Assembly (NCBI RefSeq): GCF_021568285.1 | Contig: NZ_JAKGTQ010000005.1 | Span: 124,001 to 188,000, forward strand | Length of the DNA: 64,000 nucleotides | Direction of reading: 5' to 3' | From: Rheinheimera sp. UJ63 | GTDB taxonomy: Bacteria > Pseudomonadota > Gammaproteobacteria > Enterobacterales > Alteromonadaceae | Shown here: one piece after another, positions 11,354 through 20,953 of the stretch | How the letters are laid out: each line of letters begins with the position of its first letter | How positions within the stretch are numbered: the first letter of the stretch is position 1 | The notes under the pieces: model-generated | Database searches by the model: none | The model's input: only the letters and a program-made list of their open reading frames with translations | What the model was told of the DNA's origin: nothing | Translations under genes and position numbers: made by a program

Positions 11354-11790
11354 ATCGAAGGAACGATAGCTGAAAGGATTTCAGTTGCAGCAAGGTCGCG
11401 GTACAGGATGTTCCCGGTAATGGATATTACCAGATGCAGGATAGCACAGGGACAGCATTAGGACATCTTCAGGATGAAGAAAACTCGGCAGGATGAAAGA
11501 GTAAGAACGGACAGCCTTGGATGGCAATATTTCGCTTGTAGCTGCAGGATGCGGCCAGGCAGACAGTAATAGGGATAACGCTATTGTCGCGGGATCAGTC
11601 ATCGGAGATGACGGCAGGATGCACCTTCACACCGCGGATTTTAGTGTGACAAGGACACTGACATGATGTCAGCGAGTAATGGATACGCTTGCAGGATGCA
11701 GCACGGAAGCACTTTTCAGTCGATTAAGGAATGATCACTGCAATGGATGCAAAATTGAAACTGGGCCGCACTTGTGCGGCCTTTTTCTTT
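11354..11790 (+). ncRNA. csrB: CsrB-type regulatory RNA that sequesters CsrA
   Basis: This roughly 430-nt transcript has no credible open frame but about 23 GGA triplets. Six are in the exact CsrA-binding context CAGGATG (11404, 11470, 11489, 11545, 11615, 11692) and one is CAGGATA (11437). CsrB/RsmZ RNAs bind many CsrA dimers through such motifs and so relieve CsrA repression. A -10 hexamer CATAAT lies at 11342-11347 with a poor -35, as expected for an activator-dependent promoter. The 3' end is a strong terminator. The 5' end is estimated from the -10 position. Upstream UvrY and IHF sites support the call. Confidence 0.9.
11764..11790 (+). terminator. csrB terminator
   Basis: A perfect 8-bp stem GGCCGCAC / GTGCGGCC (11764-11771 with 11774-11781) is followed by TTTTTCTTTT. 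Confidence 0.92.
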
Positions 11791-12239
11791 TATGCTATTG
11801 GCCATCTTAATCTATTACTCAGCAGAAATTGTCTGGCTTAGCCTGCCCCCTTTATGCACTTTTCCGCGGTCTCATCGCACAACAGGTTCAATCTGCTACT
11901 ACCGCAACCCCCTTACTTTTAGCACGATGACAGACTGACTATTCACGCTCAGTTTGTTGTTATCAAACGTTCTCAGCCCATGCTGTTAAATACGAAACCG
12001 GGTAACCCTGCTTAGTAAACATGCAGCATGGCCCTACTGAATTAAAGCACCTTTACGTTGTTAATCGCGTTTCTTGCACATAAAAAAACCCCGCTGCCAG
12101 TAGCAACGGGGTGTCAAATAGGACAAAGGACAAGGATAGACAGAGGTGGGTCACGTTTAGTGTTGCTGGCTAGAAACTAAGTTTACTGATGCCAACAACA
12201 CAGGCTCTTGGAGGGTGCCACCGACACCCGCCAAGCTGC
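11791..12239. other. Intergenic region between csrB and amtB
   Basis: No gene is visible. Next to the amtB stop lies a stable hairpin, CTTGGAGGGTG / CACCCGCCAAG with one mismatch (12207-12217 with 12225-12235), lacking a T-run. Further along is the T-tailed amtB terminator. The remainder shows nothing I can name. Confidence 0.5.
12082..12112 (-). terminator. Terminator of glnK-amtB
   Basis: On the minus strand an ACCCCGTTGC / GCAGCGGGGT stem (12088-12097 with 12103-12112, one mismatch) is followed by seven Ts. Confidence 0.85.
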
Positions 12240-13508
12240 TTACTTTACCGAGGCAACAAACTCAGGGTAGGCTTCAATACCACACTCAGAGCTGTCAACG
12301 CCTTCATATTCTGCTTCTTCGCTAACTCGAATACCCATAACCAGTTTCAGGACATACCAAGCGATGAAGCTTGTTACGAATACCCAAACGAAGATGGTTA
12401 AAGCACCAATGATCTGGCCACTGAACGTGCTGTCAGAGTTCGTGATAGGCACTAACAACAAACCAAACAGACCGATAACACCGTGTACAGAGATAGCACC
12501 GACTGGATCATCAATTTTTGCTTTATCTAACGCCAGGATTGAAGCAACCACTAACACACCAGCAACAGCACCGAATAAAGTGGCTTGTAATGGCGATGGA
12601 GTAGAAGGTTCAGCCGTAATCGCTACCAGACCCGCTAAGGCACCGTTTAAGGCCATGGTTAAATCAGCTTTACGGAATAACAGCACTGAGGTAATCAGCG
12701 CGGCAACAGCACCAGCAGCAGCAGCGGCATTGGTATTTAAGAACACCATAGCAACACTGTGAGCATTGGCAATATCACCCAGTTTTAATACTGAGCCACC
12801 GTTGAAACCAAACCAACCCATCCACAATACTAAAGTACCTAAGGCTGCCAAAGGCATGTTGGCGCCAGGGATAGCGTTGACTTTACCGTCTTTACTGTAT
12901 TTGCCTTTACGAGCACCTAACAAAATAACACCCGCTAAAGCTGCAGCAGCACCCGCCATATGTACAATGCCCGAACCCGCAAAGTCAGAGAAACCTAAGT
13001 CGCCCAAGTTGTATAAACCAAATACGTCTTTACCGCCCCAAGTCCAGCCACCTTCAATAGGGTAGATCACGCCGGTCATCACAACCGCGAACACTAAGAA
13101 AGCCCATAACTTCATCCGCTCAGCAACGGCGCCTGACACGATTGACATGGCAGTAGCAACAAACACGACTTGGAAGAAGAAGTCAGATGCACCAGAGTAA
13201 ACTGAGTCACCCGTAAAATCATTTTGTTCTGCAAAAGAGGCTAAGGTGGCATCGACGTCGATTTCTGCAATACCTTGTAAGAAGATACCGCCATCGTACA
13301 TAAAGTAGTAACCACACACTAAATACATAATGCAGGCAATAGAATAAAGCGCGACGTTTTTAGTTAAAATTTCAGTGGTATTTTTAGCACGGACTAAACC
13401 CGCTTCTAGCATGGTAAAACCGGCGGCCATCCACATGACCAACACCCCACAAATTAAAAAGTAGAAGGTGTCCATGGCAAACTGTAAGTGATAAATTTGT
13501 TCTTGCAT
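12240..13508 (-). CDS. amtB: Ammonium transporter
   Basis: AmtB is a trimeric inner-membrane ammonium channel that is blocked by GlnK when nitrogen is sufficient. The 422-residue protein has about eleven hydrophobic helices and the pore twin histidines in GIVHMAGAAAALAG and ISVHGVIGLFG. Unlike E. coli AmtB it shows no obvious cleavable signal peptide and begins directly with MQEQIYHLQFAMDTFYF. It follows glnK by 11 bases with an AAGGAG ribosome binding site. Confidence 0.96.
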   Translation of the reverse strand: MQEQIYHLQFAMDTFYFLICGVLVMWMAAGFTMLEAGLVRAKNTTEILTKNVALYSIACIMYLVCGYYFMYDGGIFLQGIAEIDVDATLASFAEQNDFTGDSVYSGASDFFFQVVFVATAMSIVSGAVAERMKLWAFLVFAVVMTGVIYPIEGGWTWGGKDVFGLYNLGDLGFSDFAGSGIVHMAGAAAALAGVILLGARKGKYSKDGKVNAIPGANMPLAALGTLVLWMGWFGFNGGSVLKLGDIANAHSVAMVFLNTNAAAAAGAVAALITSVLLFRKADLTMALNGALAGLVAITAEPSTPSPLQATLFGAVAGVLVVASILALDKAKIDDPVGAISVHGVIGLFGLLLVPITNSDSTFSGQIIGALTIFVWVFVTSFIAWYVLKLVMGIRVSEEAEYEGVDSSECGIEAYPEFVASVK

Positions 13509-13519
13509 GTTAAGGCTCC

Positions 13520-13876
<357 letters not shown>

Positions 13877-13904
13877 CTAATTTTTGTGATTGCACCGTTA
13901 TATA

Positions 13905-13921
13905 AGAAAACCTTGTGCCAA
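13905..13921 (-). promoter_or_regulatory. Sigma-54 promoter of glnK-amtB
   Basis: Read on the minus strand, TTGGCACAAGGTTTTCT matches the -24/-12 consensus YTGGCACGNNNNTTGCW, with the invariant GG kept and TTTC in place of TTGC. Transcription would start near 13894, about 35 bases before glnK. Confidence 0.75.
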
Positions 13922-13976
13922 CTTTTATTTACTGATAAAAAACAATAACTTAAGCAGTTATCGCCAAATTCAAAGC

Positions 13977-14000
13977 AAAAAAAAGCACCATAATGGTGCA
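13977..14000 (-). promoter_or_regulatory. NtrC enhancer site, also the likely yacL terminator
   Basis: GCACCATAATGGTGC (13985-13999) matches the NtrC consensus TGCACCNNNNNGGTGCA at all ten fixed inner positions. It is about 90-105 bases upstream of the sigma-54 start, a usual enhancer distance. On the minus strand the same bases form a 6-bp hairpin followed by eight Ts immediately after yacL, so the element also looks like an intrinsic terminator. Confidence 0.75.
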
Positions 14001-14032
14001 TTTATTCCCGTAGACTGTGCAGCTCTCTTCGC

Positions 14033-14422
14033 TTAACCGCCGCTTAAAAACTGCTGCCAGGCCTGTAGCAGTTTCACAAAATCTTCCAAACCACATTGGG
14101 TTTGCATGCCATGATCATCCAGCGATAACGCTTCTTCATCAAGCTCGGCTGAGGTATGTTGCCTCGTGTCCCCCGCTTCATAAAATAGGGTGTTATGCCT
14201 TAAGGTCACCTCGGCATGTTCCACTTCGAGTAGATATTCTTTTCCTTGGTAGCGCAAAGTGTCATAGGCTTTTAAGGCCTGCAATTGGCTTAACAGCGGT
14301 TGATAGGCCGAAGCTTGCTGGCCAAATTCGTCCAATAAAAAGCGCGCTAACACATCGTGTTCAGCACTGAGTTTTAAGCTAAATTGCCGGGTGGCCCGAT
14401 CATAAGTAAAGTCGTATTCCAT
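14033..14422 (-). CDS. yacL: YacL family protein (UPF0231)
   Basis: This is a 129-residue acidic cytoplasmic protein of unknown function. It begins MEYDFTYDRATRQFSLKLS and ends with the family-typical LSLDDHG and CGLEDFVKLLQAWQQF segments, matching E. coli YacL (MDYEFLRD start, LSLCGVEDFLQ end). Its position after acnB on the same strand is conserved in enterobacteria. Confidence 0.88.
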   Translation of the reverse strand: MEYDFTYDRATRQFSLKLSAEHDVLARFLLDEFGQQASAYQPLLSQLQALKAYDTLRYQGKEYLLEVEHAEVTLRHNTLFYEAGDTRQHTSAELDEEALSLDDHGMQTQCGLEDFVKLLQAWQQFLSGG

Positions 14423-14725
14423 GCACTATTCCGTTAACACGCACTGTCAGAGCGCCCGCGGCACAAGCCACAGCAGTTAGGCGTATCGTATTTGTTTGAG
14501 GCGAAGAATTTTACCTGATTTCATGCGGCTTGGTTGGCTAAATAGCAGGTTTTATGCGCTAAGCCAGTCAATAGCGGCAGTTAGCACAGTACTGATTAAG
14601 TCGACAGGATAACCGACACGGCTCAGCAGCCTTGTCACCCAGTGCGATTTCAGCCGTGACTTTGTAGGAAGATTGCGTATAAAAAAGGCCTGCATTCAGC
14701 AGGCCTTGTGCAAACAGTTTGCTGA
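14423..14725. other. Spacer between acnB and yacL
   Basis: This 303-base stretch contains the acnB terminator (14680-14707) at its right end and presumably the yacL promoter. I see no gene or other clear element. Confidence 0.5.
14680..14707 (-). terminator. acnB terminator
   Basis: A perfect 9-bp stem AAGGCCTGC / GCAGGCCTT (14685-14693 with 14699-14707) is followed on the minus strand by a T-run. Confidence 0.92.
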
Positions 14726-17323
14726 CTACACAGCTTGCTGAATAATCACGTTGTCTGCTTTTTTAGTGTATTGCGACATCTTATGGAAGTTCAGGTAACG
14801 ATAAGTATCGGCTGCCGTAGCATCGATCTGTTTCGCGTACTCTAAGTATTCCGCTACTGTCGGTAACTTACCGATAATAGAAGCGACCGCAGCTAACTCG
14901 GCTGATGCTAAATAAACATTCGCACCCTGACCTAAACGGTTCGGGAAGTTACGAGTAGACGTTGAGACGACTGTCGACTTCTCAGCTACGCGAGCTTGGT
15001 TACCCATACACAGTGAGCAACCTGGCATTTCAGTGCGCGCACCGACTTTACCGAAGATGCTGTAGTAACCTTCTTCCGTTAACTGTGCTTGGTCCATCTT
15101 AGTCGGCGGAGCGATCCATAACCGCGTGGGCAACTGGCCTTTATATTTGTCCAGTAATTTACCCGCAGCACGGAAGTGACCAATGTTGGTCATACAAGAA
15201 CCGATAAACACTTCATCAATCTTGTCGCCTGCTACTTCAGACAATAAACGCGCATCATCTGGATCGTTTGGTGCGCATAGTACCGGCTCTTTAATGTCAG
15301 CGAGGTCAATTTCAATCACTTCAGTATATTCTGCATCAGCATCAGCAGACATTAACTGTGGATCTTTCAACCAAGCTTGCATCGCTTGAATACGGCGCTC
15401 GATAGTACGAACATCACCATAGCCTTCAGAAATCATCCACTTCAACATCACGATGTTTGATTCAAGATATTCGGCAATGGATTCTTCTGACAACTTAATA
15501 GTACAACCGGCAGCAGAACGCTCCGCAGACGCATCTGATAATTCAAAAGCTTGCTCTACCGTTAAGGTTGGTAAGCCTTCAATTTCTAAAATGCGGCCAG
15601 AGAAGATATTCTTCTTACCTTTCTTATCTACCGTTAACAGACCTTTTTGGATCGCCACGTACGGAATGGCATGCACTAAGTCACGTAAGGTAATGCCTGG
15701 CTGCATTTCGCCTTTAAAGCGGACTAATACCGATTCAGGCATATCAAGCGGCATAACACCCGTTGCCGCAGCGAAAGCGACTAAGCCTGAACCCGCTGGG
15801 AACGAAATACCAATTGGGAAGCGTGTATGCGAATCACCACCCGTACCCACTGTATCCGGCAGTAACATGCGGTTTAACCAGCTGTGGATAATACCGTCAC
15901 CTGGGCGCAGTGCCACACCGCCACGATTCATAATGAAATCTGGCAGCGTATGGTGGGTGTCAACATCAACGGGCTTCGGATACGCGGCCGTGTGACAGAA
16001 AGACTGCATAGTTAAATCGGCGGTGAAGCCTAAACAGGCTAAGTCTTTTAATTCATCACGGGTCATGGGGCCAGTCGTGTCTTGCGAACCTACGGTGGTC
16101 ATTTTCGGTTCACAGTAAGTACCGGGACGCACGCCTTTCACGCCGCAAGCTTTACCTACCATTTTCTGCGCTAAGGTGAAGCCTTTGCCAGAATCTGTTT
16201 TGGGTAAGGGACGACGGAATTTGTCTGAATGACCTAATTTTAAAAACTCACGAGCACGGTCAGTTAAACCACGACCGATAATTAATGGAATACGGCCACC
16301 GGCACGAACTTCATCAATTAAAACGTCAGTTGCTAAGCTGAACTCGGCTAATACTTCGTCAGTGCCATGGCGAACCACTTTGCCTTCGAATGGCAGAATA
16401 TCGATCACATCGCCCATTTCTAACTTGCTAACATCGACTTCGATAGGTAATGCGCCAGAGTCTTCCATGGTGTTGAAGAAGATAGGAGCAATTTTGCCAC
16501 CTAACACAAAACCACCGCCACGCTTGTTTGGCACGTAAGGAATATCATCACCCATAAACCACAATACCGAGTTAGTGGCAGATTTACGTGATGAACCCGT
16601 ACCCACTACGTCACCAACATAAGCCAGTGGGTAGCCTTTTTTATTCAGTTCTTCTAGCTGCTTAATTGGGCCAACAGTACCTGGCTCATCCGGGTTGATG
16701 CCTTCACGGGCATTTTTCAACATGGCTAAAGCGTGCAGTGGGATATCTGGACGTGACCAAGCATCTGGTGCTGGTGATAAATCATCCGTGTTGGTTTCGC
16801 CAGACACTTTAAATACGGTAACCGTAATTTTCTCAGCTAAAGCCGGTTTTGCTTCAAACCACTCGGCATCGGCCCAGCTTTGAACGACTTGCTTCGCATA
16901 CTCGTTACCCGCATCGGCTTTGTCAGTAACATCATGGAAAGCATCAAAAATCAGTAAGGTGTGCGATAACGCTTTAGCAGCGATCGGCGCGAGCTTGGCA
17001 TCATCTAATAAACTGATTAGTGGCTCGATGTTGTAACCACCCATCATGGTACCTAACAACTCGGTAGCACGCTCAGCGTCGATTAACGGGCTGGTTGCTT
17101 CGCCTTTAGCGAGTGCGGCTAAAAAGCCCGCTTTTACATAGGCAGCTTCATCAACACCTGGTGGTACGCGGTTGATAAGCAAATCTAAAATGAATTCTTC
17201 CTCACCTTTTGGTGGGTTTTTCAAAAGCTCAATTAAGGCAGCTACTTGCTCTGCGTTTAACGGCTTGGCAGGGATCCCTTGTTCGGCGCGTTCGGCCACG
17301 TGTTCACGATATTCTTGTAGCAC
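14726..17323 (-). CDS. acnB: Bifunctional aconitate hydratase 2 / 2-methylisocitrate dehydratase
   Basis: AcnB is the main TCA-cycle aconitase and also binds its own and other mRNAs when its cluster is lost. The 865-residue protein is full length, beginning [16 protein letters not shown]. It carries the [4Fe-4S] ligand cysteines in [10 protein letters not shown] and CSLCMGNQ and the [18 protein letters not shown] swivel-domain segment. The start codon is GTG, supported by AGAGGA seven bases upstream and by alignment with E. coli AcnB. The gene is flanked by strong terminators on both sides. Confidence 0.98.
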   Translation of the reverse strand: MLQEYREHVAERAEQGIPAKPLNAEQVAALIELLKNPPKGEEEFILDLLINRVPPGVDEAAYVKAGFLAALAKGEATSPLIDAERATELLGTMMGGYNIEPLISLLDDAKLAPIAAKALSHTLLIFDAFHDVTDKADAGNEYAKQVVQSWADAEWFEAKPALAEKITVTVFKVSGETNTDDLSPAPDAWSRPDIPLHALAMLKNAREGINPDEPGTVGPIKQLEELNKKGYPLAYVGDVVGTGSSRKSATNSVLWFMGDDIPYVPNKRGGGFVLGGKIAPIFFNTMEDSGALPIEVDVSKLEMGDVIDILPFEGKVVRHGTDEVLAEFSLATDVLIDEVRAGGRIPLIIGRGLTDRAREFLKLGHSDKFRRPLPKTDSGKGFTLAQKMVGKACGVKGVRPGTYCEPKMTTVGSQDTTGPMTRDELKDLACLGFTADLTMQSFCHTAAYPKPVDVDTHHTLPDFIMNRGGVALRPGDGIIHSWLNRMLLPDTVGTGGDSHTRFPIGISFPAGSGLVAFAAATGVMPLDMPESVLVRFKGEMQPGITLRDLVHAIPYVAIQKGLLTVDKKGKKNIFSGRILEIEGLPTLTVEQAFELSDASAERSAAGCTIKLSEESIAEYLESNIVMLKWMISEGYGDVRTIERRIQAMQAWLKDPQLMSADADAEYTEVIEIDLADIKEPVLCAPNDPDDARLLSEVAGDKIDEVFIGSCMTNIGHFRAAGKLLDKYKGQLPTRLWIAPPTKMDQAQLTEEGYYSIFGKVGARTEMPGCSLCMGNQARVAEKSTVVSTSTRNFPNRLGQGANVYLASAELAAVASIIGKLPTVAEYLEYAKQIDATAADTYRYLNFHKMSQYTKKADNVIIQQAV

Positions 17324-17522
17324 AGTAATGTCCTCTCAGTCGTTGCTTTGCAGTCTGGTCACTGCAACGTCATGCTGTTGAATGTATGGGCTCAATTATA
17401 AGAAAGATCAAGGCAAAAGCCTAATAGCATAATAACTGACCTGCTTATACTGATTATAACTTTGCTGAATACAAAGGGTCAGTCATACTCATTTTATTTA
17501 TAGTGGACCGACCAAACATACT

Positions 17523-17576
17523 AAAAAGCTGCGCCTGTCATACCTTGCCTCTTGCAAAGATCGAACAGGTCGCAGC
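17523..17576 (-). terminator. Terminator after the M13 peptidase gene
   Basis: On the minus strand GCTGCG(A)CCTGT pairs with ACAGGCGCAGC (17565-17576 with 17528-17538, one bulge). The loop contains an inner hairpin, and CTTTTTAG follows. The rest of 17324-17620 holds the acnB upstream region without a gene. Confidence 0.75.
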
Positions 17577-17620
17577 CGCAGTGTAGCAGAAGTATGCTGA
17601 CTTTGCTTAAGCGCGAGTGG

Positions 17621-19690
17621 TTACCAAATTTTTACGCGTTGCGCTTCTGGCAGATACATCGCATCGCCTTCTTTAATATCAAATGCCGTATAAAACTCAG
17701 GCATATTCGGCAATACACCAATTACCCGATAATGCGCAGGTGAATGCGGGCCGGTGCTTAATTGCCGACGTAACGCCTCTTCACGGAACTTAGTACGCCA
17801 TACCTGCGCCCAGCTAATAAAGAAGCGTTGTTCACCGGTAAAGCCATCTAAAGTTGGCGCGTCTTTACCCGCTAATGACAACTGATACGCTTTTAACGCG
17901 ACGGTCATGCCGCCTAAGTCACCGATGTTTTCGCCTAAGGCCACAGCACCGTTCACATTGACACCGGGTAAAGGTTCAAAGTTGTTGTACTGACCAATCA
18001 GCTTAGCACCCCGTGCTTGAAATTGTGCTTTATCTTGTTCAGTCCACCAGTTACGTAAGTTACCGTCGCCATCGTACTTTGCGCCTTGGTCGTCAAAACC
18101 ATGACCAATTTCGTGACCAATCACCGCACCGATACCGCCATAGTTGACGGCGTCATCCGCTGCCATATTGAAAAATGGCGGCTGTAAAATAGCCGCTGGG
18201 AACACAATTTCGTTGTTCACAGGGTTGTAGTAGGCATTAACAGTTTGCGGCGTCATAAACCATTCGTCTTTATCGATAGGCTGGCCTAACTTGCTGGTCA
18301 TCTCTGCATAAGCCCAATGACTGGCTCTAACAAAGTTACCCACTAAATCATCTGCTTTAATCTCTAAGGTGGAATAATCTTTCCACTTGTTTGGGTAACC
18401 AATTTTTGGTGTGAATTTGCTCAGTTTATCCAGCGCAGCAACTTTGGTTTCTTCGCCCATCCACTCCAGGTTTTTGATGGAGACTTCATAGGCTTTAATG
18501 ACATTGGCCACCAGCTGTTCCATCCGCGCTTTGGCTTCTGGGCTAAAATGCTGTTCAACATACAACTTACCGGTTAACTCACCTAAAACCTGATCAGCCG
18601 CGTCTACCGCACGTTTCCAGCGTGGCTGTTGTTCTTGAATACCGCTTAAGGTTTTGCCATAGAACTCAAAACGACGATCAGCAAAGTTGCTGCTGAGTTT
18701 GTCAGCAAAGCCATTAATCGTTTTGCTGGTTAAATAATCTTGCCAGCTTTGCAGATCTGTCTGTGCAATCACTTTAGCTAATCCAGCAAAGTAAGACGGC
18801 TGACGCACAATCAGCTCATCCACGTTGTTTAACTGCATGGCCTTGGCATAGGCCTGCCAATCAAAGCTGCCCACTAAGCTGTCTAATTCGCTGGCGGCAA
18901 TTTTATTGTAAGTTTTGTCGGCATTGCGATTATCTAAACGTGTCCAGTGATGTTCCGCCAAAGCTTTTTCTAGGTTATATACCCGCATCGCCGCTGCTTT
19001 TGCATCAGGTGCGCCAGCAAGCGCAAACATATCGGTTAAATAGGTTTGATATTGATTGATGATCGTCAGCGAGGCTTCATCGTCTTTAAAATAGTAATCA
19101 CGATCCGGTAAACCTAAACCACCTTGATTGAGGTAAACCGCATATTCGGTAGAGTTTTTTGCATCATTATTGATAAACCAACCAAAAGGAATACTAACGC
19201 CATCACGCTGTAAACTCGCGAATAATTCAGCTAACTGCGCTTTCTCTTTTAACCCTTTAATCGCGTCTAATTGTGGTGTTAAGGGGGATAAACCTAATTC
19301 CTCAATCACGCTTTCATTCATAAAGCTATTGTAAAAACTGCCCAGTTTCTGCTCATCAGAGCCAGCAACTAAATCGGTTTTCGCTGCAACTTGATCGATA
19401 ATATCTTTGACCGCTTGTTGTGAGCGATCGGCTAATACGTGAAAAGAGCCATAAGTTGCTTTATCTGCAGGGATCGGGGTTTCGGCTAACCATTTACCAT
19501 TAACCGCTAAAAAGAAGTCTTGGCTAAAAGCGACGTTTTCATCAAAGTTTTGTTGATCAATACCAGACACCAAAGGTGCTGCGGCAACTTGGCTTTGTGT
19601 CGTTGTTTCTGGCGTTGTCGGCTGTTTACTGCAAGCCGTTAAACCTAATGCTAGCGCAACAGCGCCAGCAACGAGTGTACATTTTTTCAT
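17621..19690 (-). CDS. pepO: M13 family zinc metallopeptidase, lipoprotein
   Basis: This neprilysin/PepO-type oligopeptidase has 689 residues. A lipoprotein signal (GLTAC, Cys20) with Ser-Lys after the cysteine suggests outer-membrane anchoring. The M13_N domain (about 45-430) precedes the catalytic domain with GHEIGHGFDDQGAKYD (HExxH zinc site), NAYYNP upstream and GENIGDLGG supplying the third ligand. The C-terminus KIW is typical of neprilysin-type enzymes. AGGATA precedes the ATG. It probably degrades short peptides at the cell envelope. Confidence 0.95.
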   Translation of the reverse strand: MKKCTLVAGAVALALGLTACSKQPTTPETTTQSQVAAAPLVSGIDQQNFDENVAFSQDFFLAVNGKWLAETPIPADKATYGSFHVLADRSQQAVKDIIDQVAAKTDLVAGSDEQKLGSFYNSFMNESVIEELGLSPLTPQLDAIKGLKEKAQLAELFASLQRDGVSIPFGWFINNDAKNSTEYAVYLNQGGLGLPDRDYYFKDDEASLTIINQYQTYLTDMFALAGAPDAKAAAMRVYNLEKALAEHHWTRLDNRNADKTYNKIAASELDSLVGSFDWQAYAKAMQLNNVDELIVRQPSYFAGLAKVIAQTDLQSWQDYLTSKTINGFADKLSSNFADRRFEFYGKTLSGIQEQQPRWKRAVDAADQVLGELTGKLYVEQHFSPEAKARMEQLVANVIKAYEVSIKNLEWMGEETKVAALDKLSKFTPKIGYPNKWKDYSTLEIKADDLVGNFVRASHWAYAEMTSKLGQPIDKDEWFMTPQTVNAYYNPVNNEIVFPAAILQPPFFNMAADDAVNYGGIGAVIGHEIGHGFDDQGAKYDGDGNLRNWWTEQDKAQFQARGAKLIGQYNNFEPLPGVNVNGAVALGENIGDLGGMTVALKAYQLSLAGKDAPTLDGFTGEQRFFISWAQVWRTKFREEALRRQLSTGPHSPAHYRVIGVLPNMPEFYTAFDIKEGDAMYLPEAQRVKIW

Positions 19691-19786
19691 TCTTATATCC
19701 TGTTCTACATGGAGGTTGTGCGCATCATCTTACGCGCTATGTTCAGTGTTGCCAATTTGCGCCAATGACTAAGTTGTAACAAGGTA

Positions 19787-20920
19787 TTAAACCGATGGCT
19801 CAGTCGACATCGCATGCTCTCCCAGTTCGAAAATCACACTGGCCCGCCCCACTAATAGCGGATCGGGCGCACAAGCCACTTCGGCATTGCGATTATGATA
19901 CGGCAAGCATTGCAATACATAACGCAACGCATTAAGCCGTGCCCGTTTTTTACAATCTGACTTAATAACTGACCAAGGGGCGTAGGACGTGTCAGTGTTG
20001 GCAAACATGGCTTCTTTTGCATGGGTGTACTCATGCCATTTGTCTAACGAGGCAAGATCGACCGGGCTCAGTTTCCACTGCTTAAGCGGATGCGCTTCAC
20101 GCTCGGTAAAACGACGCCGTTGCTCGTCTTGACTGACCGAAAACCATAACTTTATTAAATGAATACCACTGCGCACTAAATGCCGTTCGAACTCGGGCGC
20201 TTGTATCATAAATTCTTGATACTCATCATTGCTGCAAAACCCCATAACATGCTCAACGCCTGCACGGTTATACCAAGAGCGGTCAAACAACACGATTTCA
20301 CCCTTTGTGGGCAACTCAGCCACATAACGTTGAAAATACCATTGGCCTTGCTCTGCCTCACTGGGCTTGTCTAACGCTACAACCCGAGCACCACGTGGAT
20401 TTAAATGTTCCATAAAGCGTTTAATGGCGCCGCCTTTCCCTGCCGCATCGCGCCCTTCAAATAAAATCACCACCCGCTGCCCGGTTTCTTTCACCCAACG
20501 CTGCAACTTCAGTAATTCGACTTGTAAATGATATTTTTGCTTTTCATAGGTTTTACGATTTAAGCGATTGACATATGGATAACCGCCTTCGCGCCAATTG
20601 GAGGTTAACTCGGTATCGGCTTTTTCACGGCGTTTTTCACTTAAGATTGATTCTCCACGATTCAAGGCTTTGCTTAATTCAGCTAAATCGTCCGGCGAGA
20701 CCCCTTCTAACATCGCCAGTAAATGCTCAGACAATTTGTCCATATCACCGGCAGCTTGAGCGGCAATAATATCTTCTATTGCCACGGCTTTTGCTTGTTG
20801 GCTGGCGGTGAGCCGTTGCTCTACTTGCTCGGCAAGCACGTCATGCTGGGCCGCGGTAGTGGTGTCTGGTTGCACTTTTTTAGGGGGTGGCGTTGCGGCC
20901 ATCTGTGGTTTTTTGCTCAT
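19787..20920 (-). CDS. ppk2: Polyphosphate kinase 2
   Basis: PPK2 enzymes use polyphosphate to phosphorylate nucleotides (GDP or ADP). A long hydrophilic N-terminal extension of about 110 residues leads into the PPK2 core. The core has Walker A GRDAAGKGGAIKRF, the FDRSWYNRAGVEHVMGF Walker B/lid region and ERHLVRSGIHLIKLWFSVS. A single domain of this type indicates class I; GDP versus ADP preference cannot be read from sequence. The N-terminus is Pro/Thr/Gln-rich and may be flexible. Confidence 0.93.
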   Translation of the reverse strand: MSKKPQMAATPPPKKVQPDTTTAAQHDVLAEQVEQRLTASQQAKAVAIEDIIAAQAAGDMDKLSEHLLAMLEGVSPDDLAELSKALNRGESILSEKRREKADTELTSNWREGGYPYVNRLNRKTYEKQKYHLQVELLKLQRWVKETGQRVVILFEGRDAAGKGGAIKRFMEHLNPRGARVVALDKPSEAEQGQWYFQRYVAELPTKGEIVLFDRSWYNRAGVEHVMGFCSNDEYQEFMIQAPEFERHLVRSGIHLIKLWFSVSQDEQRRRFTEREAHPLKQWKLSPVDLASLDKWHEYTHAKEAMFANTDTSYAPWSVIKSDCKKRARLNALRYVLQCLPYHNRNAEVACAPDPLLVGRASVIFELGEHAMSTEPSV

Positions 20921-20953
20921 GCTAAATCCTTTGTTTCTGCATAACGTTGCGCT

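Noticed and set aside
11381-11602. 73-codon minus-strand frame between the peroxidase and amtB genes
   Set aside because: It lies inside the csrB RNA; its apparent coding capacity comes from repeated CAGGATG motifs read in reverse.
11084-12239. Tandem repeat or CRISPR-like array
   Set aside because: The recurring CAGGATG units are irregularly spaced and only seven bases long, which fits a CsrA-binding RNA and not an array.
12364-13065. Plus-strand open frames antisense to amtB
   Set aside because: They are shadows of the highly biased amtB coding sequence; the minus-strand product is unmistakable.
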